Positions 52,167-60,261 of a stretch of 64,000 bases of DNA are shown here, piece after piece. Location of the stretch: the NCBI RefSeq assembly GCF_902506265.1, contig NZ_LR733556.1, forward strand, positions 1,045,106 through 1,109,105, given 5' to 3'. Source of the DNA: Flavobacterium sp. 9AF. GTDB taxonomy: Bacteria; Bacteroidota; Bacteroidia; Flavobacteriales; Flavobacteriaceae. The position numbers and the translations under genes were made by a program. The notes under the pieces are model-generated. The model made no database searches. It was not told where the DNA came from and worked only from the letters and a program-made list of their open reading frames with translations. Every line of letters begins with the position of its first letter. The stretch's first letter is position 1.

Positions 52167-52619
52167 ATGAATATGAAAAAAATAGTTGAGTATAGAAAAC
52201 TACTCAATGTAACAAAAGATGTTACCCTTAGCGAATTAAAATCTATCTACAGACAAAGCATGAAAGAAAATCATCCAGATAGATTTACAGATGAAGAGAA
52301 GAAAAAAGAGGTAGAAGCTATAAGCACCTTAACTATTGAAGCGTATCACTTTTTAGTAAGTGTAGCTAATGAAACACTAGAAAAAGATAAAGAGCTTTAT
52401 ACAAAAACTATTTCTACTGTAAATATTGAAGATTTTTACATGGATAATAATGTGCTGTACATTAATTTTCTGGATGGTAATAAATATGAATATTTTGGAG
52501 TACCCAAAAATACCTATGTAAAAATGATTAATGCAGAATCTCCTAGCCGATTTGCAAGAAGACATATATACGGAAATTTTTTATACCGTAGTGCTTCTAA
52601 ACTTGTTGCAGCAGAATAA
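52167..52619 (+). CDS. J-domain-like / KTSC-domain protein
   Basis: 150 residues. The N-terminal J-like domain (1-70) holds the HPD tripeptide (ENHPDRF, about 35-41) between helices. The KTSC domain follows (about 90-145: VLYINFLDGNKYEYFGVPKNTY, SRFARRHIYGNFLYR). KTSC proteins are poorly understood and often linked to lysyl-tRNA synthetase-like partners; the J motif suggests recruitment of DnaK. Terminator downstream. Confidence 0.82.
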   Translation: MNMKKIVEYRKLLNVTKDVTLSELKSIYRQSMKENHPDRFTDEEKKKEVEAISTLTIEAYHFLVSVANETLEKDKELYTKTISTVNIEDFYMDNNVLYINFLDGNKYEYFGVPKNTYVKMINAESPSRFARRHIYGNFLYRSASKLVAAE

Positions 52620-52659
52620 ATTTAAACGAAACGATAATTCGAAAAGGTTACATTATAAA

Positions 52660-52744
52660 AAAAGGAAGCTGCCTTCCTCAAGGCAGCTTTTCTTTTAAAT
52701 TTGTTTATATGCAAACAAACTTAACAAAACAAACTCTAAACTAT
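52660..52744 (-). ncRNA. Candidate small RNA of about 85 nt
   Basis: Minus strand transcript predicted from the TACCTTTG box at 52751-52758 to the AAGCTGCCTT/AAGGCAGCTT terminator with TTTTTTT near 52656-52689. It contains an inner hairpin (TTTGTTT, loop GCATAT, AAACAAA near 52698-52717) and no ATG. Driven by a duplicated TACGTA operator. Inferred from signals only. Confidence 0.5.
52667..52689. terminator. Strong bidirectional terminator
   Basis: AAGCTGCCTT/AAGGCAGCTT with a 3-4 nt loop. T-rich on both sides (TTTTCTTTT plus strand, CCTTTTTTT minus strand). Serves the KTSC gene and the candidate small RNA. Confidence 0.9.
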
Positions 52745-52750
52745 CTTTAC

Positions 52751-52830
52751 CAAAGGTAAGTTGAATTATAATAAAAAAAAATACGTATTTATACGTATTT
52801 TTAGGTGTTTTTCGTAAGTATTTATACGTA
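52751..52830 (-). promoter_or_regulatory. Small-RNA promoter with two TACGTA-type operators
   Basis: -7 box TACCTTTG at 52751-52758. TACGTATTTATACGTA at 52782-52797 is centred 31.5 bp upstream of the box edge, and a degenerate copy at 52815-52830 is centred 33 bp further on. No TTTG at -33, suggesting an activator-dependent promoter. Confidence 0.65.
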
Positions 52831-52853
52831 TCTTGTTATACCTAGTAGTTATT

Positions 52854-53522
52854 TTACATTTCATCTAAGGCAATCAGTTGGTGTTTCAATGCAAAAACAA
52901 CCACCCCGATAAAGTTTTTAGAATTTGTTTTTTCCATAATGTGTTTTCTATGTGTTTCCACAGTTCTCACATTTATATTTAAGATTTCTGAGATTTCTTT
53001 ACTACTTCTACCATTAGAAACTAGTTTAATAATTTCAATTTCACGAGTGGTTAAACAATTTTCATCTATTTCAAGATCTTCTTCCACATTCATACTATTC
53101 TTTTTTTCCCACAACATCACTTCTCTAATTATAGAACCTAATTCGTTACCAAAATAATAACCATTTTCTTTTATACTCACAATAGCATTTTGTAATTGGT
53201 CTGGATCTGAATTTTTCGTAAAAAAACCATGAGCGCCTAATTCCATCACTCTATGAATACTTTCTTTTGTAGTTAACTGAGAAATAATCAATATATAAAT
53301 ATTGGGATATTTATCTCTTAAAACTCTACAGGTTTGGAAACCATCCATTTCAGGCATTTGGATGTCTAATAATACTAAATCTATTTGAATTTGATCGATA
53401 CAGTTTAAAAACTCTTTGCCATTATTAGCTTGAAAAACAACATCAATATCATCAAAAGAATTTAGTAAATGGGCAAGACTTTTCCTAAAAAGTTGGTGAT
53501 CATCTACTATTGCTACCTTCAT
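52854..53522 (-). CDS. LuxR/NarL-type response regulator
   Basis: 222 residues. Receiver domain (1-120) with acidic pair D7-D8, phosphoacceptor D53 (LVLLDIQMPEMDG) and conserved Ser/Thr-Lys positions (SQLTTKES, FFTKNS). The C-terminal LuxR helix-turn-helix (about 155-215) reads LTTREIEIIKLVSNGRSSKEISEILNI. Start overlaps the kinase stop by four bases (ATGA). Its DNA target may be the TACGTATTTATACGTA element found just downstream and at 55.9 kb. Confidence 0.95.
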   Translation of the reverse strand: MKVAIVDDHQLFRKSLAHLLNSFDDIDVVFQANNGKEFLNCIDQIQIDLVLLDIQMPEMDGFQTCRVLRDKYPNIYILIISQLTTKESIHRVMELGAHGFFTKNSDPDQLQNAIVSIKENGYYFGNELGSIIREVMLWEKKNSMNVEEDLEIDENCLTTREIEIIKLVSNGRSSKEISEILNINVRTVETHRKHIMEKTNSKNFIGVVVFALKHQLIALDEM

Positions 53523-54289
53523 TTTAGTTTATTTTTTACCGAAATTACAAATTCATTTCCTAATAAAACTTGATTTTGTTTAAAAATTGCATCTATAACT
53601 TTTAATCTTGAGCTAATGTTTTTTAGTCCAGTACCTTTCGAAATAGCATACATTTCTTTAAAATTGAAAGGTATTCCGTCATCTTTTATGATTATATCAT
53701 ATCCTCCAATTTCAGTTTTAATATAAATTTCACAAGAAGTTATTTGACCATATTTTATCATATTTGTCGTTAATTCTTGTAAAATTCTGAATAATTCATA
53801 AGAAATCTCATTGGACAACAATATGCTATGATCGTCGCATTTTATTGAGAATTTCGCTTTTGTCTTAGAATTTAATCGAGTGAAATAATCTTGTAAAGCT
53901 ACTAGAAACCCAGAAGTCTCTAATAATGGAGGCATTAGTTTATAAGAAACCAAACGAGTATTTTCTATTGCGGCTTCCACTCCTGTTTTAATATCATCAA
54001 ATAATGCTTTTTTATCTTCGCTGGTTTCTTTTTTATACAATACAGCTAAAAAATTCTTTATAGCATTTAAATCACCTGAAACACCATCATGAATATCTGC
54101 AGCTATTCTTTTACGTTCTTGTTTTTCCGATTCTAATGAAGTTTTAAGAAGTAATTCTGCTTCTTTTCTCTTCATCTTCATCACATAGGTTTGATAAAAA
54201 ACGGCTAGAAATAACACAACCAGAACTAATAAAAATATTAATCCTGTTCCTAGTATAATTATTGTTCCAACTTTGTTTGCACTCTCCAA
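53519..54289 (-). CDS. Sensor histidine kinase, HisKA_3 (NarX-like) type
   Basis: 256 residues. One N-terminal membrane helix (about 9-32) and short coiled region, then the dimerisation helix with phosphoacceptor H67 (ERKRIAADIHDGVSGDL), then the ATP-binding domain (about 150-250; IIKDDGIPF, GTGLKNISSRL). Almost no external sensory part, so the signal likely comes from the membrane protein encoded upstream, whose gene overlaps this one by 31 bp. Confidence 0.93.
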   Translation of the reverse strand: MESANKVGTIIILGTGLIFLLVLVVLFLAVFYQTYVMKMKRKEAELLLKTSLESEKQERKRIAADIHDGVSGDLNAIKNFLAVLYKKETSEDKKALFDDIKTGVEAAIENTRLVSYKLMPPLLETSGFLVALQDYFTRLNSKTKAKFSIKCDDHSILLSNEISYELFRILQELTTNMIKYGQITSCEIYIKTEIGGYDIIIKDDGIPFNFKEMYAISKGTGLKNISSRLKVIDAIFKQNQVLLGNEFVISVKNKLK

Positions 54290-54900
54290 ATAGAAAAAAT
54301 TAAAATTAATCTTAGAATGATGTTAAAAATAATAATTAATATCCAAAATTCAAGCAGTTTGTAATTTGGATTATCCCTTAAATAATCTGCAGCCAAAAAT
54401 ACAAAAAAAGTACCTGTAAAATAAATTAGTAAACCCGAAACATATAAAAAATCGGTTCGCTGAAAGAGGGGAATATCTTCCATCTTCTTAAAAACGTCTA
54501 AAAACCATTTAAGACTACTAAATACAACAAGCAATGTAATAGACACATTTAAAAGTAAATCATTGAAATCTTTTTGTTTAGGAGACCAATCCAACAAGAG
54601 ATATCCATAAAGAAAAAGATATATTACTCCTATACTAATAAATAATCTTTTATTCTTAAATATATTATAATAAAAAAACAAAACGCAGTAAAACTCTAAA
54701 AAAATATTTATCCTAAACCATATTTTGGTCCCTACTTCTAAATATAAAGTAAAAATTAATTCATAAACACTTGATAAAGCCACTAACCAAATAAAAGGCA
54801 AAAAAAAGATAGTAAATTTGTCATTTTTTTTGCCTCTATAAAAAAGAATTATTGGGATTAATCCCAATAATTCTGCAAAGAGTAATAAATTATTATACAA
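54259..54900 (-). CDS. Multi-span membrane protein, presumed signal input partner of the kinase
   Basis: 213 residues with about seven hydrophobic segments (for example LLLFAELLGLIPIILFY, FSIGVIYLFLYGYLLLDW, LIYFTGTFFVFLAADYL). No family motif recognised. It overlaps the kinase gene and follows the 104-residue gene by 4 bp, so the four genes form one transcript. It may be a sensory or 7TM-type input module (inference). Confidence 0.65.
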   Translation of the reverse strand: MYNNLLLFAELLGLIPIILFYRGKKNDKFTIFFLPFIWLVALSSVYELIFTLYLEVGTKIWFRINIFLEFYCVLFFYYNIFKNKRLFISIGVIYLFLYGYLLLDWSPKQKDFNDLLLNVSITLLVVFSSLKWFLDVFKKMEDIPLFQRTDFLYVSGLLIYFTGTFFVFLAADYLRDNPNYKLLEFWILIIIFNIILRLILIFSIWRVQTKLEQ

Positions 54901-54904
54901 AATT

Positions 54905-55219
54905 TTATTTTGCTAAAGGACTACTTGTATCACAATCAGTTGGGCAAGGTGCCATTCTATCTATAATTACACCATTTGTTATATCTTTACCTGAAGAATC
55001 TACACCTACTAAAACTGGTGCCATTCTCCCATTTGTTTTATCATAACCATTATAAATTCTTACTCCTATACAATCATTTTGTTGCAGAATAAGATTAAGA
55101 GTTTCAATACCTACAAATGAACCTTTAATATCCTTAGGATAATTATTTCTAAAGTTAGTTACTAATTCTAACGCTTCTTCTAAGCGAATTTCTGAACCTG
55201 AGTTTGGGCTAATTGACAT
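54905..55219 (-). CDS. Small conserved cytosolic protein heading the two-component operon
   Basis: 104 residues: an amphipathic helix (GSEIRLEEALELVTNFRNNY), a core FVGIETLNLILQQNDCIGVRIYNGYD, and a Cys-rich end (IIDRMAPCPTDCDTSSPLAK). I have a sense of relatives in other Flavobacterium two-component loci but cannot name a family. Promoter is weak (TATATTCG near 55235). It could be a sensed or interacting partner of the membrane protein. Confidence 0.6.
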   Translation of the reverse strand: MSISPNSGSEIRLEEALELVTNFRNNYPKDIKGSFVGIETLNLILQQNDCIGVRIYNGYDKTNGRMAPVLVGVDSSGKDITNGVIIDRMAPCPTDCDTSSPLAK

Positions 55220-55382
55220 ATGTTGATTTTTAAGGGTTAATAGAACGAATATAATATTTATTTTAACAAAAAAATATTTTTAACACGATTTTATTTGTTT
55301 TTATTTAACATAATAATAGATGAAAAGCTTTTTTTATCGACTAAATGTTATTTTCTTTAGCTTAAATTTTGGAATCTATTCT

Positions 55383-55823
55383 TTAAACCAACGACTTATT
55401 AAATAAAAACATTCTAATAATTGTCCAAATAATTCTTATTGCAATAAAACTAAACGCAAAAGAAATAAAATGTCTAAAATCATAATCTAATAAAAAATTT
55501 AATACCATAGCAAAAGTTAAGTACCCTATGGAACAAATCATTGCGTTGATAAAAAGACTTGATGTATTTTCCTTATTAGACAATAATAAAAGTATTGCTG
55601 TAACACTTATATTCATTAAAAACCATATAATAGACATAAAAAAACTAACTAATATTAAAAAATAAAAATTAAAGTCTAAAAAATAATTTTCATCAATTAA
55701 TTGCAAATAGTCTGGTCTAAATAGAAAAAAAGCTATTAAAAAATAATAGGTTTGTCCTAGTACCGAAAAAAAGATTGTCTTTTTATTAATTTTTAAATCT
55801 TTAATAATAGTTAAAAAGCTCAT
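55383..55823 (-). CDS. Small four-helix membrane protein, TACGTA-regulated
   Basis: 146 residues with four predicted membrane helices (about 16-38, 48-75, 88-112, 118-138) and short loops; resembles Yip1-type membrane proteins only in outline. Promoter box TAGTTTTG at 55861-55868 lacks a -33 element but has the duplicated TACGTATTTATACGTA operator upstream. Likely a target of the adjacent response regulator. Confidence 0.65.
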   Translation of the reverse strand: MSFLTIIKDLKINKKTIFFSVLGQTYYFLIAFFLFRPDYLQLIDENYFLDFNFYFLILVSFFMSIIWFLMNISVTAILLLLSNKENTSSLFINAMICSIGYLTFAMVLNFLLDYDFRHFISFAFSFIAIRIIWTIIRMFLFNKSLV

Positions 55824-55860
55824 ATCAAAATGATTTTAATTTAGCATTTACTTAACATTT

Positions 55861-55940
55861 CAAAACTAGACACAAAAACAATACCAATCAATACGTATTT
55901 ATACGTATTTTTAGCTGTTTTTTATACGTATTTATACGTA
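55861..55940 (-). promoter_or_regulatory. Promoter with two perfect TACGTATTTATACGTA operators
   Basis: -7 box TAGTTTTG at 55861-55868. Operators at 55892-55907 and 55925-55940, centres 33 bp apart, the first centred 31.5 bp from the box edge. The same numbers hold at 52751-52830. Confidence 0.75.
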
Positions 55941-56017
55941 TTTTATATTTTTTTAGTGTTTTTATAAGATTATAACATTACAAAAAACATTACAAAAAAA
56001 TCTACAATACTTTTTTT

Positions 56018-56036
56018 TAGTATATTTGATATACTA
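56018..56036 (+). promoter_or_regulatory. Palindrome overlapping the -7 box of the DUF1761 gene
   Basis: TAGTATA, TTTGA, TATACTA. The -7 box TATATTTG (56021-56028) lies inside it, 25 bp before ATG 56053, so a bound repressor would block RNA polymerase. Confidence 0.6.
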
Positions 56037-56052
56037 ACCAATATGTATTTTT

Positions 56053-56535
56053 ATGGAAATAAATTTTTTAGCATTATTAGTTGCGGCTGTATCAACTTTG
56101 GTAGTTGGTTTTATTTGGTATAATCCAAAGGTTTTTGGAACAATCTGGATGAAAGAAACAGGTATGACTGAAGAAAAAGCAAAAGGAGCGAATATGGCCT
56201 TAATTTTTGGGATGTCATTCTTTTATGCATTTTTAATTTCATTTGTTCTGCAATTCTTAACCATACATCAATATGGTGCATTGGGAATGATTGGGGGTGA
56301 TATTGCAAATGCAAAACCATCCTATGCTGCATTCATGTCTGATTATGGTGACGTTTTTAGAACTTTTAAACACGGTGCTTTACATGGTTTAATGACTGGT
56401 CTATTTTTTGCATTACCATTAGTTGGAACAAGTGCTCTTTATGAAAGAAGATCATGGAAATACACTCTAATTGTAGGTGGTTATTGGATGGTGTGTTTTA
56501 TTATTATGGGTGGAATTATTTGTTCTTGGAAATAA
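56053..56535 (+). CDS. DUF1761 family membrane protein
   Basis: 160 residues with about four membrane helices. Typical opening INFLALLVAAVSTLVVGFIWYNPKVFGTIWM and the later HGALHGLMTGLFFALPL stretch place it in DUF1761, small inner-membrane proteins of unknown function. Preceded by a palindrome-controlled promoter and followed by a strong terminator. Confidence 0.85.
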   Translation: MEINFLALLVAAVSTLVVGFIWYNPKVFGTIWMKETGMTEEKAKGANMALIFGMSFFYAFLISFVLQFLTIHQYGALGMIGGDIANAKPSYAAFMSDYGDVFRTFKHGALHGLMTGLFFALPLVGTSALYERRSWKYTLIVGGYWMVCFIIMGGIICSWK

Positions 56536-56576
56536 AAATTATTTTTTGTAAACTAATTAACATTTTATTATACATT

Positions 56577-56610
56577 AATCGTCCTATTTTTGTGGGACGA
56601 TTTTTTTTTT
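56577..56610 (+). terminator. Terminator after DUF1761, abutting the next start
   Basis: AATCGTCC/GGACGATT stem followed by ten T. The next gene's TTG start lies 3 bp after the T run. Confidence 0.9.
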
Positions 56611-56613
56611 ACC

Positions 56614-57759
56614 TTGGAAAACATTACTTTTAAAATATATCGAGATGTTCAATCACTTCCAGAGCAATGGGATAATGTAGCATCTAAAAATCATTTCTTA
56701 CAAAAACCCTATTTAAATGTGTTGCAACATACTGCACCTATAAATATGGAGTGTTTCTATATTGGTATTTTTAATGCTACTGAATTAATCGGTGTTTCTA
56801 TTGCGCAATATGTGAATGTTGACCAATTAGAATCTTTTGGTGAAAGAGACAATTGTATGAAAACGCATATTCGAAATTTTATCTTTAAAAATTTCTGTTC
56901 GCATGTCTTATTCTTAGGTAATAATATGATTACTGGTGAGAATAGTTTTGTATTTAAAAACAAAGTTCCAGCAGCTTGGATTAGCAAAATTCTATCGGAA
57001 TGCACCAAAGAACTTATTCATTATTTCAAACAAAAAAAGATTAAAATTCATATTGTTACCTATAAAGATTTCTACAAATCTTTTACTAAAGAGTTGAAAG
57101 CACATGATTTTCATTCTCTATACGAATTCAATACGCAACCCAACATGATTTTTAAGCTACACGCTGAATGGCAAAGCAGTGCCGATTATGTAAATGCTTT
57201 CACTAAAAAATACAGAGATCAATACAAAAGAGCACATAAAAAAATTGAGGGTATTGTTACTAAAGAACTCAGTTTAGAAGAAATCATTCAATACGAAACA
57301 CGCATTTACGAACTCTATCATCATGTAGCCGTAAATGCTCCTTTTAATACCTTTTTTCTTTCCAAAAACCATTTTTCTTTTTTCAAAAAGCAATGTGGCA
57401 ATCGCTTTAAGCTATTTGGTTACTTTAAAGGCTCTATTTTAATTGGTTTTCATACTATTTTGTTAAACGAAAACACCTTAGAAACTTATTTCTTGGGTTA
57501 TGATGAGGAGCATCAAAAAGAACACATGTTGTATTTGAATATGCTTTACAACATGACCGAATTTGGCATTGAACATCAATTCAAAAAAATTATTTTTGGA
57601 CGTACTGCTTTAGAGATAAAGAGTTCTATTGGAGCAGAACCTATAGATATGACAGGATTTATTTTTCACACCAATCCCTTAATTAATTTTTTAATGCCAA
57701 AAATATTTAGCAAACTTGAACCTAATGTTTCTTGGCAACAACGTCATCCTTTTAAATAA
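56614..57759 (+). CDS. FemAB/GNAT-like acyltransferase family protein, function unknown
   Basis: About 381 residues. Two tandem acetyltransferase-like folds are suggested: N-terminal FLQKPYLNVLQHTAPINMECFYIGIF and C-terminal RFKLFGYFKGSILIGFHTILL with YLNMLYNMTEFGIEHQFKKIIFGR. Start is TTG 56614 (MENITFKIYR), chosen because a longer frame runs through the terminator T tract. No leader or Shine-Dalgarno sequence. Convergent with the lipid kinase; lipid or peptide acceptor unknown. Confidence 0.7.
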   Translation: MENITFKIYRDVQSLPEQWDNVASKNHFLQKPYLNVLQHTAPINMECFYIGIFNATELIGVSIAQYVNVDQLESFGERDNCMKTHIRNFIFKNFCSHVLFLGNNMITGENSFVFKNKVPAAWISKILSECTKELIHYFKQKKIKIHIVTYKDFYKSFTKELKAHDFHSLYEFNTQPNMIFKLHAEWQSSADYVNAFTKKYRDQYKRAHKKIEGIVTKELSLEEIIQYETRIYELYHHVAVNAPFNTFFLSKNHFSFFKKQCGNRFKLFGYFKGSILIGFHTILLNENTLETYFLGYDEEHQKEHMLYLNMLYNMTEFGIEHQFKKIIFGRTALEIKSSIGAEPIDMTGFIFHTNPLINFLMPKIFSKLEPNVSWQQRHPFK

Positions 57760-57765
57760 ACTATT

Positions 57766-58644
57766 TTAAGGGACAGCTACTTTCATTTGAGCAGGTAAAA
57801 TTCCCACTTTTAATTCGTCTTCTTCTCCACAATATTCACCATCAATTTGAAAACTAATTTTCTTATGAGTAGTGATTACTGCTTGATCAGTGGAAAATAT
57901 ACTTACTTCTTCCGTGTTAGAAAGAATGTTTCCTGTTACAATTTTACCAATGGTAAACACATCCAAACTTTTTAAAACTACGATTTCAAACTTTCCATCA
58001 TTTATCTTGCCATTCGGATTAATGGTTACTCCAGTTCCATACTTTTGAGAATTGGCAATCACAATCATTTTAGCATTGGTATGCAGCTCACCTTCCGTTG
58101 TTTTTATATCAACCTCAAAAGGTTCATCATCAGCTTCTGTTAAGGTAGTAATAACCTGTAACGCATAGCCCAATTTACCTCTAGTGTCACTATTTTCATA
58201 GTTTTTAACCAATAAAGCATTCAATCCTAAATCACTTAAATGTAGACTTTTCTTTCCGTTAATTTCCACCATATCAATTGCGATATAGTCGTTTTGAAAA
58301 GCAATTTTAATATTTTCTTCAACTGTAGTTGGTAAATTTAAATCAATCGATAATCCATTAGCAGAACCTGCCGGAATGATACCAAAAATCACATCTTCTT
58401 GTTCCAAAGCTTCTCCTACCATTTTAATAGTGCCATCACCACCAGCAATAAGTACGCGAACGGGTTGATGTTCTTGATATAATTTTTGAATAGCTACTTC
58501 ATCTTCAGTACCTGTGGTTTCATAAACTATGATTTCTTGTTGTATTTCTTGAGCAAAATCGCGAATTTGTGTAACCAATGTAGTTTTATCTCTGTCTCCT
58601 GAAATAGGATTTACGACTAGTAAATAATTATTTTTAACTGACAT
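57766..58644 (-). CDS. Diacylglycerol kinase family lipid kinase (YegS/DagK type)
   Basis: 292 residues: N-terminal NPISGDRDKTT nucleotide loop, GGDGTIKMVGEAL motif (about 70-82), IPAGSANGLS, and a beta-sandwich C-terminal domain (QIDGEYCGEEDELKVGI). Phosphorylates diacylglycerol or similar lipids. Divergent from the App1 phosphatase gene, which would reverse the reaction. Confidence 0.92.
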   Translation of the reverse strand: MSVKNNYLLVVNPISGDRDKTTLVTQIRDFAQEIQQEIIVYETTGTEDEVAIQKLYQEHQPVRVLIAGGDGTIKMVGEALEQEDVIFGIIPAGSANGLSIDLNLPTTVEENIKIAFQNDYIAIDMVEINGKKSLHLSDLGLNALLVKNYENSDTRGKLGYALQVITTLTEADDEPFEVDIKTTEGELHTNAKMIVIANSQKYGTGVTINPNGKINDGKFEIVVLKSLDVFTIGKIVTGNILSNTEEVSIFSTDQAVITTHKKISFQIDGEYCGEEDELKVGILPAQMKVAVP

Positions 58645-58688
58645 ATTATCGAATCCCTAATTAATTTGTAATTTGTAAAACTCTTAAT

Positions 58689-58696
58689 CAAATGTA
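58689..58696 (-). promoter_or_regulatory. -7 box of the lipid kinase gene
   Basis: Minus strand TACATTTG, perfect TAnnTTTG, 45 bp before ATG 58644, overlapping the upstream region of the divergent App1 gene. Confidence 0.6.
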
Positions 58697-58705
58697 TAAA
58701 ATTAA

Positions 58706-59674
58706 ATGAAACCGGTATTAAAATTATATCGTGGCTATGCAAATAATCAAGAATTAATTGTCATGGGTCATGTGTTTAAGCCTAATAGTATTTCCGATTA
58801 TGATTTTCAAAAGAAAAATTTTCAGAATGCACAATCCATTATTCGCCTATTTCAAGTAAAAACAAAACCCAATACCGATGTTTTTTTAGACATTAATGGA
58901 ACAACCATTCATACCAAAACATTGGAAGATGGCTATTTTAAGTTTTGTATTCCTTTAAAGAATGATACCACTTTTGGGTGGAAAAAACACACCGTTTCTA
59001 TTGTACATGAAGGGGAAAGAATTACTGCTTCTTCTAGTTATATTCAACCCAAGCTGGGAAAATTTGGCTTTATTTCAGATATAGATGATACATTTTTAAT
59101 TTCCCATACACGAAATCCTTTTAAAAAAATCTACATTCTTTTGTTTAAAAATGTGACTAAAAGAAAGGTATTTGAAGATGTAGTACCACATTATCAAGCC
59201 TTACAAAAGGCAGGAAGAGCCAACAAGGAGGAAGAAAACGCTTTTTTTTATGTTTCAAGTAGCGAATGGAATTTATACAGTTTGATTACCCAATTTACAG
59301 AACTACACCAGCTTCCAAAAGCCGTTATGCTTCTAAAAGATATTAAAACCAGTTTGACCCAATTGTTTTTTACAGGTCGTGGGAACCACAATCATAAATT
59401 TGAAAAAATCAAACACGTTTTAGAATTTTATCCAGAATTGCAATATGTTTTATTAGGCGATGATTCGCAACAAGATCCTAAATTGTATGAAGCAATTTGT
59501 AAAATTTTCCCTTTGCACATTAAAGCCATCTATATTAGACAAGTAGGTTCCTCTAAAAAGAAAGCAACAGAAAAAATCCTAGACAATATTACAAGTTTAG
59601 ATGTAGCGGTTTGTTATTTTAAATCGAGCAAAGAAGCTATTGCACATTCTAAAACGATTGGGTTGATTGAATAA
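58706..59674 (+). CDS. App1-family phosphatidate phosphatase-like protein (DUF2183)
   Basis: 322 residues. A beta-rich N-terminal domain (1-115) is followed by the App1 catalytic domain with HAD motif D125-I-D127-D-T (GFISDIDDTF), VSSSEWNLY, LFFTGRGNHNHKFEKI and LLGDDSQQDPKLY. Related enzymes remove phosphate from phosphatidic acid. Pairs functionally with the divergent lipid kinase. No signal peptide. Confidence 0.9.
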   Translation: MKPVLKLYRGYANNQELIVMGHVFKPNSISDYDFQKKNFQNAQSIIRLFQVKTKPNTDVFLDINGTTIHTKTLEDGYFKFCIPLKNDTTFGWKKHTVSIVHEGERITASSSYIQPKLGKFGFISDIDDTFLISHTRNPFKKIYILLFKNVTKRKVFEDVVPHYQALQKAGRANKEEENAFFYVSSSEWNLYSLITQFTELHQLPKAVMLLKDIKTSLTQLFFTGRGNHNHKFEKIKHVLEFYPELQYVLLGDDSQQDPKLYEAICKIFPLHIKAIYIRQVGSSKKKATEKILDNITSLDVAVCYFKSSKEAIAHSKTIGLIE

Positions 59675-59719
59675 CTTATATATTTAAACATTCTTATCTT
59701 ATGTTCCAATAAAAAATAC

Positions 59720-60100
59720 TTAATCTAATTTATAAATATCATCATAAGTAACATAAGCTGTTCTGCCTAATGTATATATTGTTCTTCCATTTTCATTTAA
59801 TAGCATTCCTACACTTTTATCCTTTTTTGGGAAAAAAAGTTGATATTCTCTACCATCACTCAATTGAATTCCATAAGTAGAAACTCCATTTTCATATTCA
59901 ATTGAATGTTGTGTATATCCATATTTTACCGTTTCTCTTTTACTATCTTTAGTAGTTATTTCCTTAGAAGTAAATGTAACTTCAAATTTCTTACCCTCGC
60001 AATCCAATGCTTTCCATTTACCTTGATAAACCGCAGAACCTTCACATGAAAATAAAATAATAGAAAACATGAAAATTAAAAGTAGATTGCATTCTTTCAT
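59720..60100 (-). CDS. Small lipoprotein, function unknown
   Basis: 126 residues with lipobox LFSC (C19), then a compact beta-rich domain (YQGKWKALDCEGKKFEVTF, YGIQLSDGREYQLFF), lipocalin-like in pattern. Two further cysteine-free strands end DDIYKLD. No family recognised. Single gene; the 160 bp upstream show nothing notable. Confidence 0.65.
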   Translation of the reverse strand: MKECNLLLIFMFSIILFSCEGSAVYQGKWKALDCEGKKFEVTFTSKEITTKDSKRETVKYGYTQHSIEYENGVSTYGIQLSDGREYQLFFPKKDKSVGMLLNENGRTIYTLGRTAYVTYDDIYKLD

Positions 60101-60261
60101 AGAAAAATTAATTCTTTACTGGTTTATAAATTTAAGTTGTAACTAATAATATTACCAATAGTTTAGTAAAAAGTTACAAGAAGGAGTAAATTTATTCTTG
60201 ATTTTTTCATTTAATAAATAATATAAAATAGCTTATTTGACTTTCGTCTTTCATTCTAAAT

